Of a stretch of DNA of 64,000 nucleotides, positions 1-7,770 are shown piece by piece. The position numbers and the translations under genes are program-made. The notes beneath the pieces were generated by a model. It ran no database searches. It was given only the letters and a program-made list of their open reading frames with translations, and was not told where the DNA came from. The stretch spans positions 806,001 through 870,000 of the forward strand of contig JACKDE010000003.1 in assembly GCA_020633675.1 (NCBI GenBank). Direction: 5' to 3'. Source of the DNA: Deferribacteres bacterium. GTDB lineage: Bacteria; Zhuqueibacterota; Zhuqueibacteria; Zhuqueibacterales; Geothermadaptataceae. Each line of letters opens with the position of its first letter. The stretch's first letter is position 1.

Positions 1-468
1 ACAGCCTTGCTCATTGTAAATAGGATTAATAATGCCGAGAGTATTGGCGTTGTTTTCATCCGGGAAGATCCGGGTGCGGTCATGCAGCGACAGACCTGGC
101 AATGGCTGGATGCCTGCATGGCATTTATCGCAGGCTTCGGCCTGTTTGTCGACAGTGCGGCCGATTTCATCATGTGCATTGGAATAGACGATTTCGCCTA
201 TTTTATTGAAGATGCGAACCTTTTGAATGCCTTCCTGCTGGCCGATGTCATTGATGGTGCGCAGGATGTGCTCGCGCTGGTTGAGCATCATATCGTATTT
301 TGTGCTGCTTTTGACGGTTTCGCTAAGCTGGTGCGCACTGTGCTCAACCTGAAGGATCAACGCTTTCTGCTGGGAATTAATATTGATATAGGCAAAAATG
401 GCAATGATAACGACCGTTACTCCACCGACGGCAACAATCAATTTATGGCTGATTTTTATCTTCATCAT
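1..468 (-). CDS. Membrane sensor protein, N-terminal part, with periplasmic c-type haem motif (partial)
   Basis: Only the first 156 codons are present; the frame is open through the left edge. The protein starts MMKIKISHKL, followed by a hydrophobic membrane segment at about residues 10-28 (LIVAVGGVTVVIIAIFAYI). An extracytoplasmic, mostly helical region comes next, with a single CDKCH motif at about residues 115-119, the classic covalent haem c attachment site. This N-terminal plan (short cytoplasmic tail, TM helix, sensor domain with CxxCH) is typical of membrane histidine kinases or chemoreceptors that sense redox state or gas through haem. Which output domain follows cannot be seen. A GGGGAAAG stretch lies immediately upstream; the first or second ATG (468 or 465) could be used. 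A 53-residue membrane protein gene lies 80 bp upstream on the same strand. Confidence 0.75.
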   Translation of the reverse strand, partial: MMKIKISHKLIVAVGGVTVVIIAIFAYININSQQKALILQVEHSAHQLSETVKSSTKYDMMLNQREHILRTINDIGQQEGIQKVRIFNKIGEIVYSNAHDEIGRTVDKQAEACDKCHAGIQPLPGLSLHDRTRIFPDENNANTLGIINPIYNEQGC

Positions 469-547
469 CTTTCCCCATTTCATTGCGCCGCATTAAGCGC
501 AATTGGGTTCTCACGTATCTGGATATAGAAACATGTAAACTCGACAA

Positions 548-709
548 TCAGGATAGCAATTTGGTGCGCATGTCATTCCTGATTTCCTCTAATTGTTTTA
601 ACATCTCTTTGTGAAATTGCTTTTGAGCCTTTGCGATTTTCAAAACCTGAAACAGAACAGGCACCAGCAATGCCAACACAACAGTGGCGAATATTCCAAA
701 TCCACTCAT
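548..709 (-). CDS. Small single-span membrane protein, 53 residues
   Basis: A short reading frame of 53 codons with a good ribosome binding site (GGGAGAA, 4 bases before ATG) and a TGA stop. The product begins MSGFGIFATVVLALLVPVLF, one hydrophobic helix at about residues 4-24. A charged amphipathic tail follows (KIAKAQKQFHKEM and on), likely a helix or short coiled coil in the cytoplasm. It lies between the FAD enzyme gene and the haem-sensor gene on the same strand, with gaps of 30 and 79 bp, so the three may be co-transcribed. No family is recognised. A role as a small partner of the adjacent membrane sensor is only a guess from position. Confidence 0.55.
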   Translation of the reverse strand: MSGFGIFATVVLALLVPVLFQVLKIAKAQKQFHKEMLKQLEEIRNDMRTKLLS

Positions 710-739
710 GGTTTTCTCCCGCGTGGACAGATGAGTCCT

Positions 740-1999
740 TCAGGTTCGTTTCAAGCCGACCTGAGCCAGCAACTTCGTCAAATCATCGCCCGATGCCGGG
801 ATGCACGGCAACAGGGCTGTACTGTGCTCCCGCACCCAGGGATTGACTTTTTCACCGGGCTTGATGCCATCTTCGAGGCCGAGCAAAAAGCGCCATTCAG
901 TCTGCCAGTCATCGTTATATATTTTCAGCAATTCGTTCGATTCATTATCCTGCAGAATACGAACGATGCTATTGGCCAGGTCACTGGCTTCCAGCAAGCC
1001 AACATTCATGCTTTGGATACCTGCGGGACCAGTCAAATGGACAGCGTCGCCGGCAAGCCAAGCGCGCTGAATGCCGTGCGTACTCGCAAGCCTGCGTTCG
1101 AAACGTACGACATGACGCCAGGTAATCGATTCGACCGTGCTTGTGAACCATGGTGCACGCTTTTTCAGCAACTCGTACAAATACTCGTCTGTCAGCATGG
1201 GATACTCGCCGGGGCCAACCTGAATTTCAAAACGGTCTTTGGTGCGACTCTCTTCGGAAGCCTGATAATCGAGCAACTCAAAACTCCAGCGGCACGAACG
1301 ATTTGGCAGCGGCCACAACACATTTAGCGAACCATCATGTACAGCGAGCCGCATCTCTTTTTTTAAATCGGCATCAGTTTTGAACTCAAATACAGCAAAG
1401 TTCTGGGTGTCTCCGGCAGGATTGTAATCGATTTCCAAAGCACGGCGCACCAACGAATGATGCCCATCCGCACCGACAACAAAAGGCACATCAAAACGCT
1501 GCGATTTCGACACCACCCACTCGGTGCGGGCGATGATGTAGCCAAGCGATTCTTTCACCAGTTTTTCCACCACCACATGGCTATAATCTTCAAATGTCGA
1601 AATGTGAGCGAGACGATGATTCCAATCCACCTTGACATCGTGCTGCTTAAGCGCTTCTTCAAGAATGCCTTCGAGCACGTTCTGCTGCATGACGGCGATG
1701 AATGGAAACTCTTCTTCAAGTGCATCCAGACGCAATTCAGCCCGACGCTCCTGTGCCTCGTAGAGTCCCACCGATTGCACCTGGTAGCATTTCGCGAGGA
1801 CTTTCTCGATCAGGCCGACATTTTTCAGCAAGCGCAGCGAGCTGGGATGCAGCGCAAGAGCGTAGCTATGGCCAGCGCGTCGCCACTCTTTGTCGATAAT
1901 GCGGACGCGAATACCATGCTCCGACAAAACCAGTGCAGCAAACAAGCCGACAGGGCCAGCCCCAACGACCAAAACTTCAGGGAGCTTTTTGCCAAACAT
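740..1999 (-). CDS. FAD-dependent monooxygenase / oxidoreductase (PHBH-UbiH type)
   Basis: Flavoprotein of about 419 residues with the three hallmarks of the p-hydroxybenzoate hydroxylase class. These are an N-terminal Rossmann dinucleotide motif GAGPVGL at residues 13-19, the DG-type motif GADGHHSLVRR in the middle, and the FAD ribityl motif GDAVHLTGPAG near residue 315. Family members hydroxylate aromatic rings or oxidise polyprenyl or halogenated substrates with NAD(P)H and O2; the substrate cannot be told from sequence. An upstream ATG at 2005 is possible, but the AGGAGG at 2007-2012 sits 1 base from it and 7 bases from the ATG at 1999, so 1999 is preferred. An O2-using family is odd among strongly anaerobic genes; an O2-independent reaction is possible. 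Confidence 0.8.
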   Translation of the reverse strand: MFGKKLPEVLVVGAGPVGLFAALVLSEHGIRVRIIDKEWRRAGHSYALALHPSSLRLLKNVGLIEKVLAKCYQVQSVGLYEAQERRAELRLDALEEEFPFIAVMQQNVLEGILEEALKQHDVKVDWNHRLAHISTFEDYSHVVVEKLVKESLGYIIARTEWVVSKSQRFDVPFVVGADGHHSLVRRALEIDYNPAGDTQNFAVFEFKTDADLKKEMRLAVHDGSLNVLWPLPNRSCRWSFELLDYQASEESRTKDRFEIQVGPGEYPMLTDEYLYELLKKRAPWFTSTVESITWRHVVRFERRLASTHGIQRAWLAGDAVHLTGPAGIQSMNVGLLEASDLANSIVRILQDNESNELLKIYNDDWQTEWRFLLGLEDGIKPGEKVNPWVREHSTALLPCIPASGDDLTKLLAQVGLKRT

Positions 2000-2272
2000 T
2001 GTCATGCCTCCTCTGTTAGTACTATTTTTGTGCCTGTGGCGTATCTTGCCTCACTGTGTAAAGTTCAGGCAAAAGCACGCTCAAATGCGCAATCGCTGCC
2101 TTGCATTTTGGATTATGGTTCACTCTGTTCGGGATGTCGCCGGGAGCATTTTCTCTGTCTCCCAAAACATCCGACTTATGCAGGCGACTATAGGTAAATC
2201 ACATTTCAAAATGAGCCCACCCGGAAACCAGTCCTACTCATCTTCTGCACTCTTTGCACACACGTGTTTTCC

Positions 2273-2471
2273 GTTGCCGAAAAACAAGCAACAGCTCGGC
2301 AACAGTCAGCACACATCGCAAGCAGATTTCCGGATGAGCTCAGAGCATTCTGACCACATCACAGCCAATCCCAGAATGCTCCAGACTGTATCACTTCATT
2401 ATTCGCACGCCCTCAGCTCAATAATCCGGCATGCAGCGGATGAATGGGAGGTCTTCAACACGCTGCATGCC
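2273..2471. repeat. Three successive perfect inverted repeats in the 500-bp gap upstream of the FAD gene
   Basis: The gap 2000-2498 has no convincing gene. It holds three hairpin-forming repeats in a row: GTTGCCGA/TCGGCAAC (2273-2280 and 2296-2303), GAGCATTCTG/CAGAATGCTC (2343-2352 and 2372-2381) and GGCATGCAGCG/CGCTGCATGCC (2428-2438 and 2461-2471). Loops are 15-22 bases and none is followed by a T-run. They lie downstream of citrate synthase and upstream of the FAD enzyme gene on the minus strand. mRNA 3'-end protection, attenuation or protein binding are all possible. Confidence 0.6.
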
Positions 2472-2498
2472 TTTTCATGCAATCAGCGGCCAACCACC

Positions 2499-3788
2499 TC
2501 AAGACCGCTGCGCTATCGGGACAAATGCTCGCTTTTTCTCGCCCAGGTAAACCTGACGCGGCCGCGAAATGGCCTGTTCTTTATCCACCAATCCTTCTTC
2601 CCATTGTGCCAGCCAACCAGCCATACGGCCAATAGCAAACAACACCGGGAACATGTCAACCGGCAACTTCATCGCTTCGTAAATGATACCGGAATAAAAA
2701 TCGACATTCGGATAGAGCTTTTTATTGATAAAGAATTCATCTTCCAGGGCGATACGTTCGAGCTCAACAGCAATATCCAGCAACGGATTGCGACCGGTCA
2801 CATCGAAAACCTGCTCGGCGATATTCTTAATGATGCGCGCGCGCGGATCGTAGTTTTTGTAAACACGGTGACCAAAGCCCATCAGGCGGAGTTCGCCTGC
2901 TTTGACGCGCTTGATGTGATTCGGAATATTGGACACCGATCCGATTTCGCGCAGCATGCGCAGCACCATTTCATTGGCACCGCCGTGCAGCGGTCCGTAT
3001 AACGCAGATGCTGCAGAAGCTGCCGCCACAAACGGATCAGCATTCGAGCTGCCGACAACGCGCATGGCGGTCGTGCTGCAGTTTTGTTCATGATCGGCAT
3101 GCAAAATAAACAGCACATCGAGCGCTTTTTCGAGTACCGGGTGCACTTTGTAATTTGATTCCGTCATCTTGAACATCATGCTGAGAAAATTGCCGGTGAA
3201 GCTCAGTTCATTATCCGGATAGACATACGGCAAGCCCATCAGGTGGCGGTAGCCGTACGCAGCGATGGTCGGTGTTTTGCCCAGCAAACGGAACATTTGC
3301 AGCTTGCGGCTTTCCGGATCGTTGATATTTTTGGCATCCGGATAGAACGTCGAGAGCGCGGCGAGCGTGCTGACCAGCATTCCCATCGGATGGGCATCAT
3401 AGCGGAAGCCTTCCATAAATTTCTTGGTGTTTTCATGCAGCATCGTATGATGGGTGATCTGGTAGACAAAATCATCCAGCTCGCTTTGATTCGGTAGCTT
3501 TTTGAATAAAATCAGGTAGGCCGTTTCCAGGAAGCTGGCATTCTCTGCGATTTCTTCGATCGGATAGCCCCGATATTGCAAAATGCCTTTTTCACCATTG
3601 AGATAGGTGACCGTGCTTTTTGTAGAAGCGGTATTTTTAAAACCCGGATCATAGCTCATAATACCGAAATCATCTTCGTCCACCTTGATGGCGCGCAGTT
3701 GCATTGCACTGATGGTGCCATTTTCGATTGGCACTTCGTATTGTTTACCTGTGCGTTTGTCTTTAATGGATAGCATATTTTCACTCAT
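2499..3788 (-). CDS. gltA: Citrate synthase (type II, hexameric GltA-like)
   Basis: 429-residue protein that condenses acetyl-CoA and oxaloacetate to citrate and CoA in the cytoplasm. Its length equals that of E. coli GltA. The catalytic triad is visible: His268 in LYGPLHGGANE, His307 in MGFGHRVYK and Asp363 in NVDFYSG. The N-terminal extension (ENMLSIKDKRTGKQYEVP and on) is the small beta domain of type II, NADH-sensitive enzymes. Start chosen at 3788 because AAGGAG lies 8-9 bases upstream; a longer frame to 3830 has no ribosome site. A sigma54-type -24/-12 element at 3910-3924 and an enhancer-like repeat at 4026-4065 precede it. In this setting it may feed a partial or reductive TCA pathway. 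Confidence 0.95.
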   Translation of the reverse strand: MSENMLSIKDKRTGKQYEVPIENGTISAMQLRAIKVDEDDFGIMSYDPGFKNTASTKSTVTYLNGEKGILQYRGYPIEEIAENASFLETAYLILFKKLPNQSELDDFVYQITHHTMLHENTKKFMEGFRYDAHPMGMLVSTLAALSTFYPDAKNINDPESRKLQMFRLLGKTPTIAAYGYRHLMGLPYVYPDNELSFTGNFLSMMFKMTESNYKVHPVLEKALDVLFILHADHEQNCSTTAMRVVGSSNADPFVAAASAASALYGPLHGGANEMVLRMLREIGSVSNIPNHIKRVKAGELRLMGFGHRVYKNYDPRARIIKNIAEQVFDVTGRNPLLDIAVELERIALEDEFFINKKLYPNVDFYSGIIYEAMKLPVDMFPVLFAIGRMAGWLAQWEEGLVDKEQAISRPRQVYLGEKKRAFVPIAQRS

Positions 3789-3909
3789 GGCAAATACTCC
3801 TTTCCATAATTGCTTTGCTTCAGTGTGCAATCCCTTTATCTCTTAGATGGTTGATTTGGTTTTAAAGCGACTTGTGCTTTTCATGTTACAATGTTTGTTA
3901 TTCCAAAGG

Positions 3910-3924
3910 ACAACATCTGTGCCA
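3910..3924 (-). promoter_or_regulatory. Candidate sigma54 (-24/-12) promoter for citrate synthase
   Basis: Read on the minus strand the site is TGGCAC-AGATG-TTGT, against the RpoN consensus TGGCAC-N5-TTGC. The -24 half is perfect; the -12 half has GT instead of GC. The predicted start of transcription is near 3898, giving a leader of about 110 bases before the ATG at 3788. A repeat shared with the receiver gene lies about 103 bp upstream of the -24 GG. Confidence 0.45.
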
Positions 3925-4025
3925 GCCCGAAGCATCTTTTGCGTGTATGGCAATCGAATTCCGGGCATTGTTTTCTTGACACTTATGATATGGAACACTG
4001 GTTTATAAAATTTCGCGAAATTGAT

Positions 4026-4065
4026 TTTGTTGGCAAAAAAACCAACGTGTTGGCAATTTCACCCC
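4026..4065 (-). promoter_or_regulatory. Putative enhancer (UAS) copy 1 upstream of citrate synthase
   Basis: Plus-strand sequence carries the 20-mer TTTGTTGGCAAAAAAACCAA followed by TGTTGG and ACCCC blocks at the same spacing as the copy at 4696-4735. It contains the inverted half-sites TTGG and CCAA separated by an A-tract. The distance to the sigma54-type element (about 103 bp) suits binding of an NtrC-type activator such as the one encoded at 4775-6406. Function is inferred. Confidence 0.45.
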
Positions 4066-4124
4066 TCTATTAAGACCATCATCGCTTTCGGAGGGAAACG
4101 CCAGATCGCCTTGCATTCAATCCT

Positions 4125-4526
4125 TCAAACCACCGGATTACGACAGCGCGTTGGACCGCGCTCGGTCTGCTGCAGCAGAGCCTGTACGCGCTCGACAATC
4201 AAGTCAATTTTGTAGGGTTTGCGAAAGGCATCCCGCACACCAAATGCAAAAGCCTGGGCGCGCAAATCACTGTCATCGCAATCGTCGAGCAGGACGATCT
4301 CAATCAGCGGAAATTTATTTTTGAGCTGCAGGATCAATTTTACCTCCGCCAAATCCGCGCAGGTGAGCTCGAAGAGAATCAGATCGATGCGATGCTTGTC
4401 TAAAATGGCGGGCAACAGCCTGTTGTTCGCATTCTGGATCACTTCTGCAAATCGGCATAGCCCTTGAAACAGCAGATGATCCAGCACAATGGTCTGACCC
4501 GAAATAATGACACACGATTTGGACAT
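4125..4526 (-). CDS. Stand-alone degenerate receiver-domain protein
   Basis: 133-residue protein with the fold pattern of a CheY-like receiver and nothing else. The strand carrying the phosphorylated Asp reads DLILFELTCAD, with Glu53 at the phospho-acceptor position. The N-terminal acidic pair is missing (CVIISGQTIVLD). The conserved Lys is kept (Lys103 in FRKPY). Glu at this position often mimics phosphorylation, so the protein may be constitutively active or regulated by binding only. Start at 4526 chosen because GAAGGA precedes it; a frame 10 codons longer has no ribosome site. It sits just downstream of the sigma54 activator gene, which itself lacks a receiver, and has its own sigma54-type promoter and enhancer-like repeat. 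Confidence 0.7.
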   Translation of the reverse strand: MSKSCVIISGQTIVLDHLLFQGLCRFAEVIQNANNRLLPAILDKHRIDLILFELTCADLAEVKLILQLKNKFPLIEIVLLDDCDDSDLRAQAFAFGVRDAFRKPYKIDLIVERVQALLQQTERGPTRCRNPVV

Positions 4527-4577
4527 GATCCTTCGCCCATCGTCGATGGAATTCATGGTTTGTGATGATCATTATTT

Positions 4578-4592
4578 TCAATTTTAGTGCCA
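4578..4592 (-). promoter_or_regulatory. Candidate sigma54 (-24/-12) promoter for the receiver gene
   Basis: Minus-strand TGGCAC-TAAAA-TTGA: perfect -24 half, one deviation (GA for GC) in the -12 half. It is 52 bp upstream of the ATG at 4526. The enhancer-like repeat starts 105 bp upstream of the -24 GG, almost the same geometry as at citrate synthase. Confidence 0.45.
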
Positions 4593-4695
4593 GCATTTCG
4601 GTAATCGGGGAACTAAAAAATCATCCCATAAGGCATTGTTTTTTAAAATGAAAATACATCCGCAAGGCAGGAAATAGAAAATCGGCGTACAGCGA

Positions 4696-4735
4696 TTTGT
4701 TGGCAAAAAAACCAATTTGTTGGTGAAAATACCCC
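4696..4735 (-). promoter_or_regulatory. Putative enhancer (UAS) copy 2 upstream of the receiver gene
   Basis: Second copy of the element at 4026-4065: identical 20-mer at 4696-4715, then TGTTGG at 4718 and ACCCC at 4731 in the same register. It falls between the end of the sigma54 activator gene (4775) and the receiver gene. No further copy was noticed in the window. Confidence 0.45.
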
Positions 4736-4774
4736 CCAATGGGCAGGATATAAATGCACAAACAGCAACGGCTA

Positions 4775-6406
4775 TCAGGTGGCCTCTTTGAATGCCAGTG
4801 CATTGATGCCATGCTGTTTTATTTTCATGTGAAAATTTTTAACATCAATACCAGCCAGGTCCGCAGCTTTACGAATATTTCCGTTCGTTACATTCAGACA
4901 ATCGGTGATGTACTTGCTTTCAAACGCACGCACGGCTTTTTGCTTGGCAGACTTAAAACTCGAAAAGGACTGCCCATCCGTTAATCCGTCGCTTTCCTGC
5001 AGAAGATTGAGTGGCAAATGCTGACGCTCAACCAGCCCACCTTCAGCAAGTACGACCGCATGTTGAACAGCGTTTTCAAGCTCACGCACATTGCCCGGAA
5101 ACGCGTACGTCATCAGGGCATGCTCTGCCCCCGCCGATAGCTGCAGAGATGGCTTACGGTATTTTTTTGCGTAATAGCGCAGCATGTGATTGGCTAAAAT
5201 CAGAATATCCTGTTTTCGTTCACGCAGCGGCGGCAAATGAATATCAATCACGTTCAGGCGGTAAAACACTTCTTCCCGGAAGAGCCCGCGATCGACCAGG
5301 CTGCGCAAACGTTTGCTGCTCGCTGCCAAAATGCGGGCATCGCAATAGCTGATTTTTGTGCTGCCGACTTTAGCATATTCGCCAGTTTGCAGAACCCGAA
5401 GCAAACGCACCTGCAAATCGATACTCATTTCGCTGATTTCGTCCAGCAAAATGGTACCGCCTTGGGCACGTTCGAACCAGCCGATTTTATCGCTGATCGC
5501 ACCGGTGAACGAACCGCGCACGTGCCCGAACAGCTCGGACTCCAGCAAATGCTTGGGAATGCCGCCACAATTTACAGGCACAAACGGCTTGTCGCGGCGG
5601 TGGCTGTTATAATGTATCGCGCGTGCGACCAACTCTTTGCCGGTACCACTCTCTCCTTCGATCAGTATGGTCGCATCCGTGGCCGCAATCTGGCTGACCA
5701 GCTTCAAAATACGGATCATTTTGGGATCATGACCAATGATCGCTTCGAACTCGTATTTGCCGCGCAGTTCCATCTCTAATTCGTTAACTCGCTCGGAGAG
5801 CTGCTTGTGCTCGAGCGCACGAAACGCAGCATGCGAAATAAAATCAGCAAAACTGCCAATAAAGAAGCATTTATCTGATGAAAAGATTTCCGAGCTGTTG
5901 TGAGCTTCGAGATAGAGCAGGCCGAAGACCACTTCATTGTGCACAAAAGGCAGGCAAATAAAATCCAGCTCCGGCGCAGCAGCAAACTTGCTGAACTGCT
6001 TGACTTTTTCACTGATGGTGGTGTTATGAGAACAAAGCGGCTTACCGGTTTTTTTGACTTCATCGACGATGCAGCGGCAAATTTCGAGCTCAGGATTGGC
6101 AATATCGGCTCGCTCCAACGTGCGCGCCGTTTCAAAAATCAGCTCGCCCTTCGCCCCAAACAGTGCAATAATGCCTTTTTCTGCTTTCGAATAACCGATC
6201 AGCATATCGACCGCGTCGGAAAGCAGCCGGTCGATGTCCGGCGCGACCAGCAGGTCCCGCCCCATTCGCAACAATTGTGCGTATGGACTATTTTCCGGCA
6301 TGGCAGTTTGGGTGCTGCAATTCCGGCAAAACTTAAGAAACCGGGAATCTTGAAAAGTGCCTGTACTACTGCCATTGGTGGTGGTATTTTTTTCAGAAAT
6401 GTTCAT
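4775..6406 (-). CDS. GAF-domain sigma54-dependent transcriptional activator (NtrC/Fis family)
   Basis: 543-residue regulator. Residues 1-35 include a short CRNC motif (27-30). A GAF-like sensory domain spans about 45-200. The AAA+ domain spans about 220-455 with Walker A GESGTGKE (251-258), the sigma54-contact loop as GSFTGA (298-303) and Walker B GTILLDE (317-323). The C-terminus (about 495-540) is a Fis-type helix-turn-helix. It would hydrolyse ATP to open RpoN promoters in response to a ligand or redox signal bound by GAF. It follows methionine gamma-lyase by 44 bp on the same strand, suggesting one transcript. Two enhancer-like repeats next to sigma54-type promoters lie just downstream, making citrate synthase and the receiver gene its likely local targets. 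Confidence 0.92.
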   Translation of the reverse strand: MNISEKNTTTNGSSTGTFQDSRFLKFCRNCSTQTAMPENSPYAQLLRMGRDLLVAPDIDRLLSDAVDMLIGYSKAEKGIIALFGAKGELIFETARTLERADIANPELEICRCIVDEVKKTGKPLCSHNTTISEKVKQFSKFAAAPELDFICLPFVHNEVVFGLLYLEAHNSSEIFSSDKCFFIGSFADFISHAAFRALEHKQLSERVNELEMELRGKYEFEAIIGHDPKMIRILKLVSQIAATDATILIEGESGTGKELVARAIHYNSHRRDKPFVPVNCGGIPKHLLESELFGHVRGSFTGAISDKIGWFERAQGGTILLDEISEMSIDLQVRLLRVLQTGEYAKVGSTKISYCDARILAASSKRLRSLVDRGLFREEVFYRLNVIDIHLPPLRERKQDILILANHMLRYYAKKYRKPSLQLSAGAEHALMTYAFPGNVRELENAVQHAVVLAEGGLVERQHLPLNLLQESDGLTDGQSFSSFKSAKQKAVRAFESKYITDCLNVTNGNIRKAADLAGIDVKNFHMKIKQHGINALAFKEAT

Positions 6407-6450
6407 TTTCGGTATAATCTATTTAAGAAAAAACTTTGCTTGTACGAACC

Positions 6451-7770
6451 TTATATATGATCAAGCGCATCTTTCAAATCTTCGATGATATCATGCCAGT
6501 CTTCAAGACCAAGAGCCAATCGCACACCGCCCGGTACCATTCCGCGCTTGATTTTATCTTCAACCGGCAACGCGGAGTGCGTCATCGAGTAGGGGCTTTC
6601 GATCAATGTTTTGATCTGCCCGAGACTCACCGCCAGCGTGATGGTGTAAGCCTGCCCGGCTATGTGATCGATCAGTTTCTCGGCACGCTCTGCAGCGTTG
6701 ACCGTCTCACCGTCTTTTAATTGAAAATACAACATAGCGCCGGGCGAAAACTTGCCTTCATAGTTTTGCATCTGTTTTTTGGCCAACTCAAACTGAGGAT
6801 GCGATTCAAGACCGGGATACAAGACCTTTTCAACTTTGGGCTGTTCCTGCAAAAATTTGGCAACCCTGTGCGCAGTTTTTTGCATGTTGATCATGCGGGC
6901 AGATAAGGTTGGCAAGCCATACACATAAATATTCCAGGCGCTTTTCGGAGAGAGCACACCACCGAAATCCTTGCGATACATCAGCAATGGGCCATAGGAA
7001 GCTTTCGGCCCGATCACAGCTCCGCCCATATCGGTGCCAAAGCCGCCGATGCCTTTTGTCAGGCTGTGCACAACAAAATCAGCACCAAGCTGCAATGGAC
7101 GCTGGCAGTATGGCGTCGCAAACGTATTGTCGACGACGATCTTGATCTGCCGTTCCGGTGGTCGGTCAGCGTTGATTCGATCCGTAACACGACGCACGGC
7201 CGCCATATCGATCAGGCTCAAGTCCGGATTGACTGGCGTCTCGAAGTAGACGACGCGGGTGTTTGCTGAAATTGCCGCCAGCAGTTCTTCTTCCTGGGTC
7301 AGATCGACAAATTTGGTTGGAATGCCAAAACGTGGAAGCCAGTGGGTCATCAGGCTATAAGTGCAGCCATACAGCACGCCATGCGCGACAATTTCCTGCC
7401 CGGCTTCGCATAACATGCCGAGGGCGGCGCTGATGGCGGCCATGCCCGTCGCAAATGTGACGCAAATTTCGCCATTTTCTGCGTATGCCAGATTTTCTTC
7501 CAGCATATCCAGTGTAGGCTCTTCAAGGCGGTTGTAGATATAAATCGGGACATGTTTGACAAAATCATTGGATTCATTGGCGAACTCAAAGAAGCCCTGC
7601 GCACCGCGATGCGCCGAGCCTAATCGGTAGGTAGCCGAGGAGGAGATTGGCGGGACAACGTGATGGTCGTAATCCCACTTTTTGCTTTCAAAATTGCCGT
7701 GAATCAAATGCGTGCGCATTCGATATTCTTCTTTGACCTTCTTGCGGCGATCCGGTTTTGCTTTGCCCAT
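6451..7770 (-). CDS. Methionine gamma-lyase-type PLP enzyme (Cys/Met metabolism family)
   Basis: 439-residue fold-type I PLP enzyme. The Schiff-base lysine is Lys239 in HSLTKGIGG. The PLP-phosphate region is FATGMAAISAAL. A Cys occurs in LYGCTYSL (Cys136), matching the Cys of methionine gamma-lyases (Cys116 in Pseudomonas) rather than the Gly of most cystathionine gamma-synthases. The likely reaction is methionine to methanethiol, ammonia and 2-oxobutyrate; the oxoacid is a substrate for the ferredoxin-linked enzymes nearby. O-acetylhomoserine sulfhydrylase is the main alternative. GGGAGG lies 6 bases before the ATG. A perfect 9-bp inverted repeat at 7834-7858 is upstream. Confidence 0.8.
   Translation of the reverse strand: MGKAKPDRRKKVKEEYRMRTHLIHGNFESKKWDYDHHVVPPISSSATYRLGSAHRGAQGFFEFANESNDFVKHVPIYIYNRLEEPTLDMLEENLAYAENGEICVTFATGMAAISAALGMLCEAGQEIVAHGVLYGCTYSLMTHWLPRFGIPTKFVDLTQEEELLAAISANTRVVYFETPVNPDLSLIDMAAVRRVTDRINADRPPERQIKIVVDNTFATPYCQRPLQLGADFVVHSLTKGIGGFGTDMGGAVIGPKASYGPLLMYRKDFGGVLSPKSAWNIYVYGLPTLSARMINMQKTAHRVAKFLQEQPKVEKVLYPGLESHPQFELAKKQMQNYEGKFSPGAMLYFQLKDGETVNAAERAEKLIDHIAGQAYTITLAVSLGQIKTLIESPYSMTHSALPVEDKIKRGMVPGGVRLALGLEDWHDIIEDLKDALDHI

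Noticed and set aside
1890..3002. A 370-codon open frame on the plus strand
   Set aside because: It lies opposite citrate synthase and the FAD gene, has no family resemblance and low-quality composition; the minus-strand genes explain the region.
3961..4020. TTGACA followed by TATAAA as a sigma70 promoter on the plus strand
   Set aside because: The spacer is about 22 bases and no plus-strand gene lies downstream.
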